Positions 33,439 through 42,547 are shown, counted from the first letter of the stretch. The stretch: 64,000 nt of DNA from CAXMMR01 sp963692975 (GCA_963692975.2 CAXMMR010000031.1:1-64000); one strand, 5' to 3'. Numbers and translations are program-made. The notes: a model not told the origin generated them from the sequence alone.

Positions 33439-35487
33439 ATGCAGTCAGACGCGGGAACCTCCGGTTTCACAACAACCGACGGAGTGGCCGTCGTCACCCT
33501 CGACTCACCGCCGGTCAACGCGCTGTCCAAGGCGCTGCGCAGCCATCTCGCCACCGCCTTGCGCGCCGCCGATGCCGACCCCGCCGTGCGCGCCATCGTG
33601 CTGATCGGCGCCGGCCGCGGCTTCAGCGGCGGCGCCGACATCACCGAGTTCAACGCCCCGCCCGCGGCACCCACCCTGCACGACGTGCTCGACGTCATCG
33701 ACGCCTCCGGCAAGCCCGTGGTCGCGGCGCTGCACGGGGTCGCGCTCGGCGGCGGGCTGGAGCTCGCGCTGACCTGCACCTACCGGGTCGCAGCGCCCTG
33801 CGCCAAGCTCGGCCTGCCCGAGGTCAAGCTCGGCCTGCTGCCCGGTGCGGGCGGCACCCAGCGCCTGCCGCGCGTCGTCGGCGTCGAGGCGGCGCTCGAC
33901 ATGATCGTCTCCGGCGACCCGGTTTCCGCCAGCAAGGCGCAGGCGATCGGCTTGGTCGACGAGGTGGTGCCCGGCGACCTCAAGGCCGGCGCCATCGCGT
34001 TTGCCAACCGCGTCGCCGGCGCGACCATCCGCCGCACCCGCGACCGCGACGACAAGCTCGAGGCGGCGCGCGCCGATGCCGGCCTGTTCGACCGCTACCG
34101 CTCGGCCAACGCCCGCCGCTTCCGCGGCTTCGAGGCGCCGGCCGCCTGCCTCAAGGCGGTGCAGGGCGCCGTCGAGCTGCCGTTCAACGACGGCGTCGCG
34201 CAGGAGCGGGCGCTGTTCGTCCAGCTCCTCTCCGGCGAGCAATCGGCCGCCCAGCGCTACGCCTTCTTCTCCGAGCGCCTGGCCGCCAAGGTGCCCGACA
34301 TCGCCGACGACACGCCCACTTTGCCGATCAAAAAGGTCGGCATCATCGGCGCCGGCACGATGGGCGGCGGCATCGCCATGAACTTCCTCAACGCCGGCAT
34401 CCCCGTGGCGATGGTCGAGGCGCGTGCCGAGGCGCTCGAGCGCGGCCGCGCCACCATCCGCCGCAACTACGACAACACCGCCAAGAAAGGCCGCCTCAAG
34501 CCCGAAGACGTCGAGACCCGCATGGGCCTGCTCTCGCCCGGCCTGGAGCTCGAGGCGCTGGCCGATTGCGACCTCGTGATCGAGGCGGTGTTCGAGGAGA
34601 TGTCCGTCAAGAAGGACCTGTTCGGCCGCCTCGACGGCATCGTCAAGCAAGGCGCGATCCTCGCCAGCAACACCTCCTACCTCAACATCGACGAGATCGC
34701 CGCCACCACCGCCCGGCCCGAGCACGTGATCGGCCTGCACTTCTTCTCGCCCGCCAACGTCATGCGGCTGCTGGAGGTCGTGCGCGGCGCCAAGACCGAC
34801 CCCTCGGTCGTCGCAACCTCCATGCAGCTGGCCAAGACCATCGGCAAGGTCGCCGTCCTGGTGCGCGTCTGCCACGGCTTCGTCGGCAACCGCATGCTCT
34901 CCGCCCGCCAGGACCAAGCCAACACCCTGATCCTCGACGGCGCCATGCCCTGGGATGTCGACCGGGTGCTGACCGGCTTCGGCATGCCGATGGGCCCGTT
35001 CCAGATGGCCGACCTCGCCGGCCTCGACCTCGGCTGGACGCGCGAGCGCTCAACCGGCCAGACCGTGCGCGAAGTGCTCTGCGAAGCCGGCCGCTTCGGC
35101 CAGAAAACCGGCGGCGGCTTCTACGACTACGACGAAGCCCGCAACCGCACCCCCTCGCCGGTTGCCGAACGCGCCATCCTCGACATCTCCGCCCACGAAG
35201 GCCGCACCCGGCGCACGGTCACCGACCAGGAAATCCTGGAGCGCTGCCTCTACCCGATGATCAACGAGGGCGCGAAAATCCTCGACGAAGGCATCGCCTC
35301 CCGCGCCTCCGACATCGACGTCGTCTGGATCAACGGCTACGGCTGGCCGATCTATCGCGGCGGGCCGATGTTCTACGCCGACACCGTCGGCGCCGGCACC
35401 ATCGTCGAGCGCTTGCGCGCCTATGAGCTTCCAACCTCGCCTTTGCTGGACCGGATGGCGCGGGAAGGCGGCCGGTTTAACAAGTAA
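33439..35487 (+). CDS. Bifunctional enoyl-CoA hydratase / 3-hydroxyacyl-CoA dehydrogenase
   Basis: A 682-aa beta-oxidation enzyme of the FadJ/peroxisomal type. The crotonase domain carries GRGFSGGADITEF (oxyanion hole), HGVALGGGLELALTCTYR and LPEVKLGLLPGAGGTQRLPR with the catalytic Glu. The NAD domain begins KKVGIIGAGTMGGGIAMNF at about residue 300, followed by EAVFEEMSVK, GLHFFSPANVM (catalytic His) and two C-terminal 3HCDH helices domains ending in INGYGWPIYRGGPMFYAD. ATG 33439 is preferred (AGGA nearby); GTG 33379 is in frame. The thiolase partner may be the one at 48348. The stop codon overlaps repeat R12. Confidence 0.9.
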   Translation: MQSDAGTSGFTTTDGVAVVTLDSPPVNALSKALRSHLATALRAADADPAVRAIVLIGAGRGFSGGADITEFNAPPAAPTLHDVLDVIDASGKPVVAALHGVALGGGLELALTCTYRVAAPCAKLGLPEVKLGLLPGAGGTQRLPRVVGVEAALDMIVSGDPVSASKAQAIGLVDEVVPGDLKAGAIAFANRVAGATIRRTRDRDDKLEAARADAGLFDRYRSANARRFRGFEAPAACLKAVQGAVELPFNDGVAQERALFVQLLSGEQSAAQRYAFFSERLAAKVPDIADDTPTLPIKKVGIIGAGTMGGGIAMNFLNAGIPVAMVEARAEALERGRATIRRNYDNTAKKGRLKPEDVETRMGLLSPGLELEALADCDLVIEAVFEEMSVKKDLFGRLDGIVKQGAILASNTSYLNIDEIAATTARPEHVIGLHFFSPANVMRLLEVVRGAKTDPSVVATSMQLAKTIGKVAVLVRVCHGFVGNRMLSARQDQANTLILDGAMPWDVDRVLTGFGMPMGPFQMADLAGLDLGWTRERSTGQTVREVLCEAGRFGQKTGGGFYDYDEARNRTPSPVAERAILDISAHEGRTRRTVTDQEILERCLYPMINEGAKILDEGIASRASDIDVVWINGYGWPIYRGGPMFYADTVGAGTIVERLRAYELPTSPLLDRMAREGGRFNK

Positions 35488-35661
35488 GGCAAGGGGCTTT
35501 GCCCCTTGACCCCAATAAAGGCGAAGCCTTTACAATCCATCATGTTGGTTCCGTGCCAAAAAGGCTAGCAGGGTGAACTCCGAACCCAACGAATGGATTT
35601 TAAAGGCTCCGCCTTTAATGGGATCGCGGCATGCCGCGATGGAGCAAAGCCCCTGGCCTTT
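35486..35661 (+). repeat. GC-rich inverted A-A repeat R12
   Basis: Module A (35486-35540, covarying stem CAAGGGGC/GCCCCTTG) and a second module A in reverse (35592-35661) face each other across about 50 bp. The right module has the nested palindrome ATCGCGGCATGCCGCGAT. The left end contains the fadJ-like stop codon; the right module contains the only in-frame ATG of the next SDR gene. Confidence 0.85.
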
Positions 35662-36471
35662 AACCTAGAACACCGCACCGCCCTGATCACCGGCGCCGCC
35701 GGCGGCATCGGCCGCGCGACCGCCGAGGCGCTGGCCCGTCGCCGCTGCAACCTTGCTCTGGCGGACATCAACCCTGAACTCCTGGCCGAGGCCGCCACCG
35801 CGCTGAGCGCGACCAGCCTGCGCGTCAGCACCCACGTGCTGGACGTCGCCGACGCGGCAGCCGTCGCCGCGCTCCCGGCCGCCGTGCTCGACGCCCACCC
35901 GGGCCTCGACCTGCTGGTCAACAACGCCGGCGTCGCCCTGGGCGGCACCTTCGAGCAGGTCGCCGAGCGCGACTTCGAGTGGCTGTTCGGCATCAACTTC
36001 TGGGGCGTCGTGCGGATGACGCGCGCCTTCCTGCCGCTGCTCCGCGCTGCCGGCGAGGCTCGCCTGGTCAACATCTCAAGCGTGTTCGGCCTGATCGCGC
36101 CGCCTGGCCAGACCGCCTACGTCGCCAGCAAGTTCGCCGTCCGCGGCTTCTCGGAGTCGCTGCGCCACGAGCTGCGCGGCACCGGCGTCGGCGTCACCGT
36201 GGTGCATCCGGGCGGCGTCAACACCGCCATCGCCCGCAACGCGCGAGTGCCCGCAGCCACGTCGGCGCTCGATGCCGAGCGCGCGCGGACCTCGTTCCAG
36301 GCGGCGCTGACCCTGCCGCCGGAGGTCGCCGGCGAGACCATCATTCGCGCCGTCGAGCGCCGCCGGCCGCGCGTGATCGTCGGCCGCGACGCCAAGATGG
36401 CCGCGGCGATCGAGCGTATCGTTCCGGTGTCTTACTGGAAGCTGCTGGAGCGCCTGACCAGGCCTCGCTAG
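35593..36471 (+). CDS. SDR family oxidoreductase with repeat-encoded start
   Basis: A 292-aa short-chain dehydrogenase: RTALITGAAGGIGRATAEAL (NAD(P) site), LLVNNAGVALGG, VNISSVFGLIAPPGQTAYVA and YVASK. The family domain begins near residue 22. No ATG, GTG or TTG occurs in frame between the repeat and the domain, so the only visible start is ATG 35593 inside repeat R12, giving the leader MDFKGSAFNGIAACRDGAKP. Either the repeat now supplies the start, or a nearby indel hides the native one. It resembles Acrosin/ephD-type SDRs that act on acyl or alcohol substrates; substrate unknown. Confidence 0.82.
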   Translation: MDFKGSAFNGIAACRDGAKPLAFNLEHRTALITGAAGGIGRATAEALARRRCNLALADINPELLAEAATALSATSLRVSTHVLDVADAAAVAALPAAVLDAHPGLDLLVNNAGVALGGTFEQVAERDFEWLFGINFWGVVRMTRAFLPLLRAAGEARLVNISSVFGLIAPPGQTAYVASKFAVRGFSESLRHELRGTGVGVTVVHPGGVNTAIARNARVPAATSALDAERARTSFQAALTLPPEVAGETIIRAVERRRPRVIVGRDAKMAAAIERIVPVSYWKLLERLTRPR

Positions 36472-36531
36472 CGCCGCCGGCGGCGCCCGCAGCTAGACCT
36501 CGCCGGCCGGCTTGGCTACAGGTCAGCCAGC

Positions 36532-37797
36532 ATGGACGCCCCTCTCCCGGCCCAGACCGCGCGCTATGAGCGCAAGCGCGAAGCGATCCTGGACGCCGCG
36601 GCGGCACTGTTCAATCTGCATGGCCTGGCCGGCATCACCCTCGCCGACGTGGCGCAAAGCGTCGGCCTGATCATGACGAGCGTCACCTACTACTACCGTC
36701 GGAAGGAGGACCTCGCCGCCGCCTGCCTGATGCGCTCGATCGCAACGCTCGACGCGATGCTCGACAAGGCCGCCGCGGAGCCCAGCCCTGCCGCCCGGCT
36801 GACCCGTCTGCTCGAGCTGCATTTCGCCCACCGCGCCGACATCGCCGAGGGCCGGGTCGCCGGCGACGTCAATTTCTGGGACATGCGGGCGCTGAGCGGG
36901 CCGGCGACCGAGCCGCCCAAGGCCGCCTTCGTCCAGCTGTTCCGCCGCGTCCGGACGCTGCTTCGCGACGGTCCGCAAGACGGCGGAACAGCCGGTCACT
37001 CATTCGATCCGTCGCGCGCCGGGCAGAACGCCCGCGCCCACCTCGTGCTCACCGCCGTCATCCACAGCAAGGCCTGGGTGATGCGCTACGAGGCGGCCGA
37101 CTACCCGCGCGCCGCCGCCCGCATGGCCGATATTCTGATCCACGGGCTGGCCTCACCCGGCAGGGCCTGGTCGCCGGGCGCTGTGCGGCTGACGCCGCCG
37201 CGCAGCGATGGCGGCGAGGTGTCGCGGTCGAGCTTCCTGCGCGCAGCCACGGAGCTGCTCAACGAGAACGGCTATCACGGCACCTCCGTCGACCGCATCT
37301 CGGCAAGGCTGAACGTCACCAAGGGGTCGTTCTACCACCATAACGACACCAAGGACGACCTGGTGGCGGCCTGCTTCGAGCAGACGTTCACGGTGATCCG
37401 GCGCGCGCACGCCGCCGGCATGGCGGGGCAAGGCGATGGCTGGAGCCGGCTGTGCTCGATCACCGCCGCCTTGCTGGGCCACCAGTTCTCGCCGGACGGC
37501 CCGCTGCTGCGCCTGTCGGCGCTGTCGGCAACGACCGACAATTTGCGGCTCGGCCTGATCGCCACCAACGCCCGGCTCTCCGAGAAGATGGCCGGCCTGA
37601 TCTCGGACGGCATCGCCGACGGCTCGATGCGGCCGGTCGACGCGGCGATCGCCGCCGACCTGGTCACCGGCATGGTGAACGCCTCGGTGGAGCTCGCCTA
37701 CTGGTCGGCGGGAACGACGATGCAGAATGCCGCCGAGCGCTTCGCCAAGCCGCTGCTTGTCGGCGTGTTCGCGACAGCCGGCGACGCGGCGGGCTGA
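36532..37797 (+). CDS. Tandem TetR-type transcriptional regulator
   Basis: A 421-aa protein made of two complete TetR units. The first HTH (about residues 12-55) reads REAILDAAAALFNLHG and ITLADVAQSVGLIMTSVTYYY; the second (about 220-268) reads FLRAATELLNENGYHGTSVD and ISARLNVTKGSFYHHNDTK. Each is followed by a helical ligand/dimer domain. One chain could thus act like a built-in dimer. It lies 60 bp after the SDR gene and 200 bp before an MFS gene, and probably controls the neighbouring lipid catabolism genes (inferred). TetR proteins usually repress and release DNA on binding a small ligand such as an acyl-CoA. Confidence 0.88.
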   Translation: MDAPLPAQTARYERKREAILDAAAALFNLHGLAGITLADVAQSVGLIMTSVTYYYRRKEDLAAACLMRSIATLDAMLDKAAAEPSPAARLTRLLELHFAHRADIAEGRVAGDVNFWDMRALSGPATEPPKAAFVQLFRRVRTLLRDGPQDGGTAGHSFDPSRAGQNARAHLVLTAVIHSKAWVMRYEAADYPRAAARMADILIHGLASPGRAWSPGAVRLTPPRSDGGEVSRSSFLRAATELLNENGYHGTSVDRISARLNVTKGSFYHHNDTKDDLVAACFEQTFTVIRRAHAAGMAGQGDGWSRLCSITAALLGHQFSPDGPLLRLSALSATTDNLRLGLIATNARLSEKMAGLISDGIADGSMRPVDAAIAADLVTGMVNASVELAYWSAGTTMQNAAERFAKPLLVGVFATAGDAAG

Positions 37798-37994
37798 CCC
37801 GCCATCCAGGAGCCGGCGGCGACCTCGCGATCCGGAATCCGCAACAGCATACCCCGCCGTCAAATCCCTCGGCGAGCGCTGCCGGCGACGCTCGCTCTCG
37901 CCCCCGTCCGTTTACAGCTGTCCGTTTCCCGGCACGATTGACTCCGGACGGCGACATACTCAAGCTTCGATCATAAGAATAATGGAATAAGAAA

Positions 37995-39524
37995 ATGAGT
38001 GGGACGTCCAGCAGCTATGCAAGCCTGCGGCAGGCCGGAGGACGGGCGCTTTCCGGCTATCCCGCACCCGGCGCGCGCCGCTTCTACCTGGCCCTCGTGG
38101 TCGCCATCACGGTTGCGCTCTACTACGAGCTTTACGTCGTCGGCAGCGTCGCGCCGCTGATTATGCAGAACCTGCAGATGCCGTTCGGCTACTTCGTCAT
38201 CGTGCTGGCGCTGAGCAACCTGATCGGCGCCGGCGCCTCCCTGCTCGGCGGCCTGACCGACCGCGTCGGTCGCGCCAACCTCGTCATCTGGGGCCTGCTG
38301 ATCGTCGGCCTGGTCACCCTGCTGGTGCTACCCAACACCCATACCAGGCTGAGCTGGTCCATCGCCACCGCGGCAATCGGCTTCTTCGAGGGCATCATCC
38401 TGGTCGCGACCCCGGCGCTGATCCGCGACTTCTCGCCGCAGACCGGGCGCGCCACCGCGATGGGCTTCTGGACCATCGGCCCGGTGCTCGGCAGCCTGTT
38501 CGTCAGCCTGGTCGCGACGACGACGCTGCCGAGCCTGCAGACCTGGCAGAGCCAGTACGAGATCTGCGGCGTGGTCGGGCTGATCCTCTTCGTCGCCTCG
38601 TATTTTCTGCTGCGTGAGCTGCCGGCCGAGATCCGCGACCAGCTCATGGTGTCGGAGAACGACCGCCGCCTGGTCGAGGCGCGGGCGCGGCAGGTCGACG
38701 TCGAGGCCGGCCTGCGCAACCCCTGGTCGCAGATGCTGCACCTCGACGTGGTCGGCTCCGCGCTCGGCGTCTCCACCATGCTGCTGTTCTACTACACCGC
38801 GGTCGCCTTCGGCGTCCTCGTCTCGGTCACCTTGTTTGGCCTCACCGTCCAGCAGGCCAACAGCCTGGCGAACTGGGGCTGGGCGGCGAACGCGCTCTCG
38901 CTGGTCGGCTTCGGCATGGCCTCGGACCGCCTGCGGGTGCGCAAGCCCTTCATGCTGGTCGGCGGCCTCGGCGCCCTCGTCATGACCGGCTACTTCCTGC
39001 TCCAGGCCGGTCAGCACCCGAGCTACGCCAAGCTCGCCATCATCACCTCGCTGCAGGCGGTGTTCGCCGGCGCCGCCTACGCCACCTGGATGGCGAGCTT
39101 CACCGAGACGGTGGAGGCCCGCAACCCGGCGCTCTCCGCCACCGGGCTCGCCGTCTGGGCCTGGATCCAGCGCCTCGTCGTTGCGGGCTCGTTCTTCTTG
39201 CTGCCGGTGGTGGTGAACTCGGTGACCGACATCGTGCAGGCGCCGCTCACCTTGGGCGCCCTGCATGCCGCCCAGGCTGCCCATCAGCCGCCGGACGCCG
39301 CCCTGGTCGGCCAGCTGACGGCGCTGCAGCACGCGGTCGCAGTCGCGCCCGAACAGTGGCGCACCTGGTATGGGCTTTGCTGCGCCGGCATCGCGCTGTT
39401 CGTGGCCTTGATCTTCGTGATGAAGGGCCGCTGGAGCCCGGCCGCGGCCCGGCGCGACCAGGAGGCGCATGATCGGCGTGTCAGTGAGGAGCTGTTGCAG
39501 CTCGATCTCCGCCAGCGCGCCTAA
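37995..39524 (+). CDS. MFS transporter
   Basis: A 509-aa 12-helix-type transporter. LGGLTDRVGRANLVIWG is the MFS loop 2-3 motif (GxxxDRxGRR-like); further hydrophobic segments run to LFVALIFVMKGRW near the C-terminus. A longer loop with SENDRRLVEARARQVDVEAG sits in the middle. The ribosome site is poor. The 197 bp upstream hold no gene; they include two direct GTCCGTTT copies (about 37908-37928) that may be regulatory. Substrate unknown; its position after the TetR gene suggests uptake or efflux of the regulated compound. Confidence 0.82.
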   Translation: MSGTSSSYASLRQAGGRALSGYPAPGARRFYLALVVAITVALYYELYVVGSVAPLIMQNLQMPFGYFVIVLALSNLIGAGASLLGGLTDRVGRANLVIWGLLIVGLVTLLVLPNTHTRLSWSIATAAIGFFEGIILVATPALIRDFSPQTGRATAMGFWTIGPVLGSLFVSLVATTTLPSLQTWQSQYEICGVVGLILFVASYFLLRELPAEIRDQLMVSENDRRLVEARARQVDVEAGLRNPWSQMLHLDVVGSALGVSTMLLFYYTAVAFGVLVSVTLFGLTVQQANSLANWGWAANALSLVGFGMASDRLRVRKPFMLVGGLGALVMTGYFLLQAGQHPSYAKLAIITSLQAVFAGAAYATWMASFTETVEARNPALSATGLAVWAWIQRLVVAGSFFLLPVVVNSVTDIVQAPLTLGALHAAQAAHQPPDAALVGQLTALQHAVAVAPEQWRTWYGLCCAGIALFVALIFVMKGRWSPAAARRDQEAHDRRVSEELLQLDLRQRA

Positions 39525-39575
39525 TTCCTGCCTCATGGTCTTACGCCGACCGGCCGACCCTTGAAGGATCACGTC

Positions 39576-40583
39576 ATGACGCTCATCAGCCAATCGCGCG
39601 AAATCCGCCTCCGCACCCGCCCTGCCGCCCTGCCCGCCCCTGATGATTTCGAGCTCGCCGAGGTGGCGCTCGCACCGCCCGGCCCGGGCGAGGCGCAGGT
39701 GCGCAATCTCTGGATGTCGGTCGACCCCTACATGCGCGGCCGGATGACGCTGCGCAAAAGCTACGTGCCGCCGTTCCAGATCGGCGAGGCGCTGCAGGGC
39801 GGCGCCGTCGGCGAGGTGCTCGCCTCCAACGCCGAGGCGCTCCGCCCCGGCGACATCGTGCAGTCGATGCTCGGCTGGCGCGAGGCGTTCAACGCGCCCG
39901 CGTCCGGGCTGCAGAAGCTGCCCGACCTGCCGCTGCCGCCCGAGGCCTATCTGGGCGTCGCCGGCATGCCGGGGCTGACCGCCTATGTCGGCCTGCTCGA
40001 GATCGCCAAGCTCAAGGCCGGCGACGTCGTGTTCGTCTCGGCCGCCTCGGGTGCGGTCGGCTCCGTCGCCTGCCAGATCGCCAGGATCAAGGGCGCCACG
40101 GTCATCGGCTCGGCCGGCGGGGCGGAGAAATGCGCCTTCCTGCGCGAGATCGGCGTCGAGCACGTCATCGACTACAAAGCCCAACCGGACCTGATTGCAG
40201 CCCTGGCCCACGCGGCGCCGGACGGCATCGACGTCTACTTCGACAATGTCGGCGGCGCCCATCTGGAGGCGGCGCTGGAATGCTCCAAGCCCTTCGCGCG
40301 CTTCGCCCTGTGTGGCATGATCTCGAGCTATAACGGCGGCGTGGCCTCCGGCCCCGCCAACATCATGCTGGCGGTCGGCCGCAGCCTCCGCCTGCAAGGC
40401 TTCATCGTCTCCAACTACTTCAACCTCATGCCGGGCTTCCAGGCCGAGATGTCGGGCTGGATCGCCTCCGGCGCAGTGCAGTGGCGCCAAACCGTCGAGC
40501 AAGGCATCGATCGCGCACCGGCCGCGTTCATCAAGCTCTTCAGCGGCGAAAACCTGGGCAAGATGTTGGTCAAGCTGAGTTAA
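39576..40583 (+). CDS. NADP-dependent oxidoreductase, CurA/LTB4 12-hydroxydehydrogenase type
   Basis: A 335-aa MDR enzyme of the CurA / prostaglandin reductase branch that reduces the double bond of enones and enals. LWMSVDPYMRGRMTLRKSY is the branch hallmark. VFVSAASGAVGSVACQIARI is the NADP site, and DGIDVYFDNVGGAHLEAAL and FIVSNYFNLMPGF follow. GAAGGAT lies seven bases before ATG 39576 (TTG 39561 in frame upstream). Next to an aldehyde dehydrogenase it may detoxify or degrade unsaturated aldehydes. The stop is 3 bp from D3. Confidence 0.88.
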   Translation: MTLISQSREIRLRTRPAALPAPDDFELAEVALAPPGPGEAQVRNLWMSVDPYMRGRMTLRKSYVPPFQIGEALQGGAVGEVLASNAEALRPGDIVQSMLGWREAFNAPASGLQKLPDLPLPPEAYLGVAGMPGLTAYVGLLEIAKLKAGDVVFVSAASGAVGSVACQIARIKGATVIGSAGGAEKCAFLREIGVEHVIDYKAQPDLIAALAHAAPDGIDVYFDNVGGAHLEAALECSKPFARFALCGMISSYNGGVASGPANIMLAVGRSLRLQGFIVSNYFNLMPGFQAEMSGWIASGAVQWRQTVEQGIDRAPAAFIKLFSGENLGKMLVKLS

Positions 40584-40586
40584 GGA

Positions 40587-40702
40587 AGCGGTTCTTTTTT
40601 GAAAAAAAGAACCAAAAAACTTTTGTCCCTTTGGGGGCTCGCTGGACGATTGAGTGCTCTGAGGAAGAAAAGTTTTTTGCTTCTTTTTTTCAAAAAAGAA
40701 GG
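40587..40702 (+). repeat. AT-rich two-hairpin repeat D3
   Basis: Left hairpin GGTTCTTTTTT/AAAAAAAGAACC then AAAAAACTTTTGTCC; right AAAAGTTTTTTG and hairpin CTTCTTTTTTT/AAAAAAGAAG. It fills the gap between the CurA-like stop and the aldehyde dehydrogenase ribosome site. Confidence 0.9.
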
Positions 40703-40726
40703 CCTTTCTTCAGGAAGGAAACCAAA

Positions 40727-42163
40727 ATGCGCGACTACACGAAGTTCTACATCAACGGCGCCTGGGTCGAGCCGAGCGGCAGCGCCAGGCTCGACGTGAT
40801 CAACCCGGCAAACGAGCAGGTCTGCGGCCGTATCAGCCTGGGCGATGCCCATGACGTCGACCAGGCAGTGGCCGCCGCCCGCGCCGCCTTCGCCGGCTTC
40901 TCGCAGACCAGCCGCGAGGAGCGCATCGCGCTGCTCGAGCGCATCATCGCCGAATACACCGCCCGCTACAACGACATGGCCGCCGCGGTCACCGAGGAGA
41001 TGGGCGCGCCGGCCAGCCTCTCCCAGCAGGCCCAGGCGGCGATCGGTCTCGGCCACTTTCAGACCGCTTTGGCGACCCTCAAGGCGTTCGAGTTCCAGAC
41101 CCTGCGCGGCACCACGCTGATCGCGCGCGAGCCGATCGGCGTGTGCGGCTTCATCACGCCCTGGAACTGGCCGGTCAACCAGATGGTCTGCAAGACCGCA
41201 CCCGCTCTGGCCGTCGGCTGCACCATGGTGCTGAAGCCCTCCGAGGTGGCGCCTTTCTCCGGCATCATCCTGGCCGAGATCCTGCACGCCGCCGGCGTGC
41301 CGGCCGGCGTCTTCAACCTCGTCAACGGCGACGGCCCCGGCGTCGGTGCCGCAATCAGCGCCCACCCGGACATCGACCTCGTGTCGTTCACCGGCTCGAC
41401 GCGGGCGGGGATCGAGGTGGCGCGCGCCGCAGCAGCCACCGTCAAGCGCGTCCACCAGGAGCTCGGCGGCAAGTCGCCGAACATCATCCTGGAGGATGCC
41501 GACATGCAGAAGGCCGTGCAGGGCGGCGTCACCCAGGTGATGATGAACTCCGGCCAGTCCTGCAACGCGCCAACCCGGATGCTGGCGCCGAACAACCACA
41601 TGGAGGAGGTCGTCGCGATCGCCCGCGCCGCCGCCGAGGCCACCACGGTGGGCGACCCGAACGGCAACGCGCATCTCGGCCCGGTCGTCTCCGAGCTGCA
41701 GTGGAACAAGATCCAGGGCTTGATCCAAAAGGGCATCGAGGAGGGCGCGACGCTGGTCGCCGGCGGCCCCGGCCGGCCGGAGGGGCTGGAGCGCGGCTAC
41801 TACGTCCGCCCGACGGTGTTCGCCGGCGTCACCAACGACATGACGATCGCCCGCGAGGAGATCTTCGGCCCCGTCCTGACCATTCTCGGCTACGACACGG
41901 TCGACGAGGCGATCGCCATCGGCAACGACACCCCTTACGGCCTCGCCGCCTACGTGCAGGGGAGCGACCCGGCGACCCTGCGCTACGTGGCCTCACGGCT
42001 GCGTGCCGGCCAGGTGAACATCAACGGCGCCGGTCTCGACCTGATGGCGCCGTTCGGCGGCTACAAGCAGTCCGGCAACGGCCGCGAGTGGGGCGACCTG
42101 GCCTTCGGCGAGTTCCTGGAGACGAAGGCGGAGATCGGCTACGGCGCCATCGCCGCCGAGTAG
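40727..42163 (+). CDS. Aldehyde dehydrogenase family protein
   Basis: A 478-aa NAD(P)-dependent ALDH. FITPWNWPVNQMVCKTAPAL is the cofactor-binding region, HQELGGKSPNIILEDADM carries the general-base Glu, and MNSGQSCNAPTRML the catalytic Cys. EEIFGPVLTILGYD and YGLAAYVQG end the domain, with PFGGYKQSGNGREWG at the C-terminus. GGAAGGAAA lies just before ATG 40727; the longer upstream frame is translated repeat D3. It oxidises an aldehyde to an acid; the substrate is unassigned. Confidence 0.92.
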   Translation: MRDYTKFYINGAWVEPSGSARLDVINPANEQVCGRISLGDAHDVDQAVAAARAAFAGFSQTSREERIALLERIIAEYTARYNDMAAAVTEEMGAPASLSQQAQAAIGLGHFQTALATLKAFEFQTLRGTTLIAREPIGVCGFITPWNWPVNQMVCKTAPALAVGCTMVLKPSEVAPFSGIILAEILHAAGVPAGVFNLVNGDGPGVGAAISAHPDIDLVSFTGSTRAGIEVARAAAATVKRVHQELGGKSPNIILEDADMQKAVQGGVTQVMMNSGQSCNAPTRMLAPNNHMEEVVAIARAAAEATTVGDPNGNAHLGPVVSELQWNKIQGLIQKGIEEGATLVAGGPGRPEGLERGYYVRPTVFAGVTNDMTIAREEIFGPVLTILGYDTVDEAIAIGNDTPYGLAAYVQGSDPATLRYVASRLRAGQVNINGAGLDLMAPFGGYKQSGNGREWGDLAFGEFLETKAEIGYGAIAAE

Positions 42164-42242
42164 GCGCCATCGCAGGCGAGCGCGTCCCTCACGCTCGCCT
42201 GCCGCCGGGCCCATGCCCGTCCGCCCAGGAGATGACCCGTCG

Positions 42243-42386
42243 ATGACCAAGCTGTTGACCGCCGCCGCGCTGATCGCCTGCCTGCTCGCCCTGCAGGCCT
42301 GCCAGGCCGGCGAGGCGCCGCTCCCAAGCCAGGAGCACCAGAACAACAACACCTATATCGGCGCACCCGGCGACTTCGCGCCCTAG
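42243..42386 (+). CDS. Small putative lipoprotein (47 aa)
   Basis: Too short for most callers. It begins MTKLLTAAALIACLLALQAC, a short positive n-region, a hydrophobic stretch and a lipobox-like LQAC, so the mature lipoprotein would have about 28 residues (CQAGEAPLPSQEHQNNN...). AGGAG lies 11 bases upstream. I do not recognise the family. It sits between the aldehyde dehydrogenase and the urea transporter operon, and is followed after 20 bp by repeat D4. Confidence 0.6.
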   Translation: MTKLLTAAALIACLLALQACQAGEAPLPSQEHQNNNTYIGAPGDFAP

Positions 42387-42406
42387 CCGCGCCCCGACAA
42401 ACGGCC

Positions 42407-42440
42407 AAAAGTTTTTTGCTTCTTTTTTCAAAAAAGAAGC
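42407..42440 (+). repeat. AT-rich half repeat D4
   Basis: A single end of the AT-rich family: AAAAGTTTTTTGCTTCTTTTTTCAAAAAAGAAGC-like, with only one hairpin. It is 20 bp after the lipoprotein stop and 33 bp before the sigma-54-like promoter. Confidence 0.8.
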
Positions 42441-42472
42441 CCTGCCTTTCCACCGCCACCGCCCCATCAAAA

Positions 42473-42488
42473 TGGCCTGCTTCTTGCT
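42473..42488 (+). promoter_or_regulatory. Sigma-54-type -24/-12 promoter upstream of urtA
   Basis: TGGCCTGCTTCTTGCT has TGGC and TTGCT separated by exactly seven bases, the spacing of RpoN promoters (GG at -24, GC at -12). A start near 42499 would leave a leader of about 50 nt before urtA ATG 42548. Urea uptake genes are commonly controlled by NtrC and RpoN, which supports it. No clear NtrC binding site (TGCAC..GGTGCA) is seen upstream. Confidence 0.55.
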
Positions 42489-42547
42489 CGTAACCCACCG
42501 AGACCACGCATCGCGTCCCTGACGCATGCCAAAAAACGGGGCAGGTC

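Noticed and set aside
38328..40502. 724-aa ORF antisense to MFS and CurA-like genes
   Set aside because: Spans two well-supported genes on the other strand and shows only low-complexity composition.
40481..40726. N-terminal extension of the aldehyde dehydrogenase frame
   Set aside because: The upstream frame is translated CurA-like gene and repeat D3 (Lys/Phe-rich); ATG 40727 has a good ribosome site and matches the family start.
42407..42440. Ordinary rho-independent terminator after the lipoprotein gene
   Set aside because: The hairpin is not followed by a T-tract on the expected side and its sequence is one end of the AT-rich repeat family, so it is listed as a repeat; termination activity remains possible.
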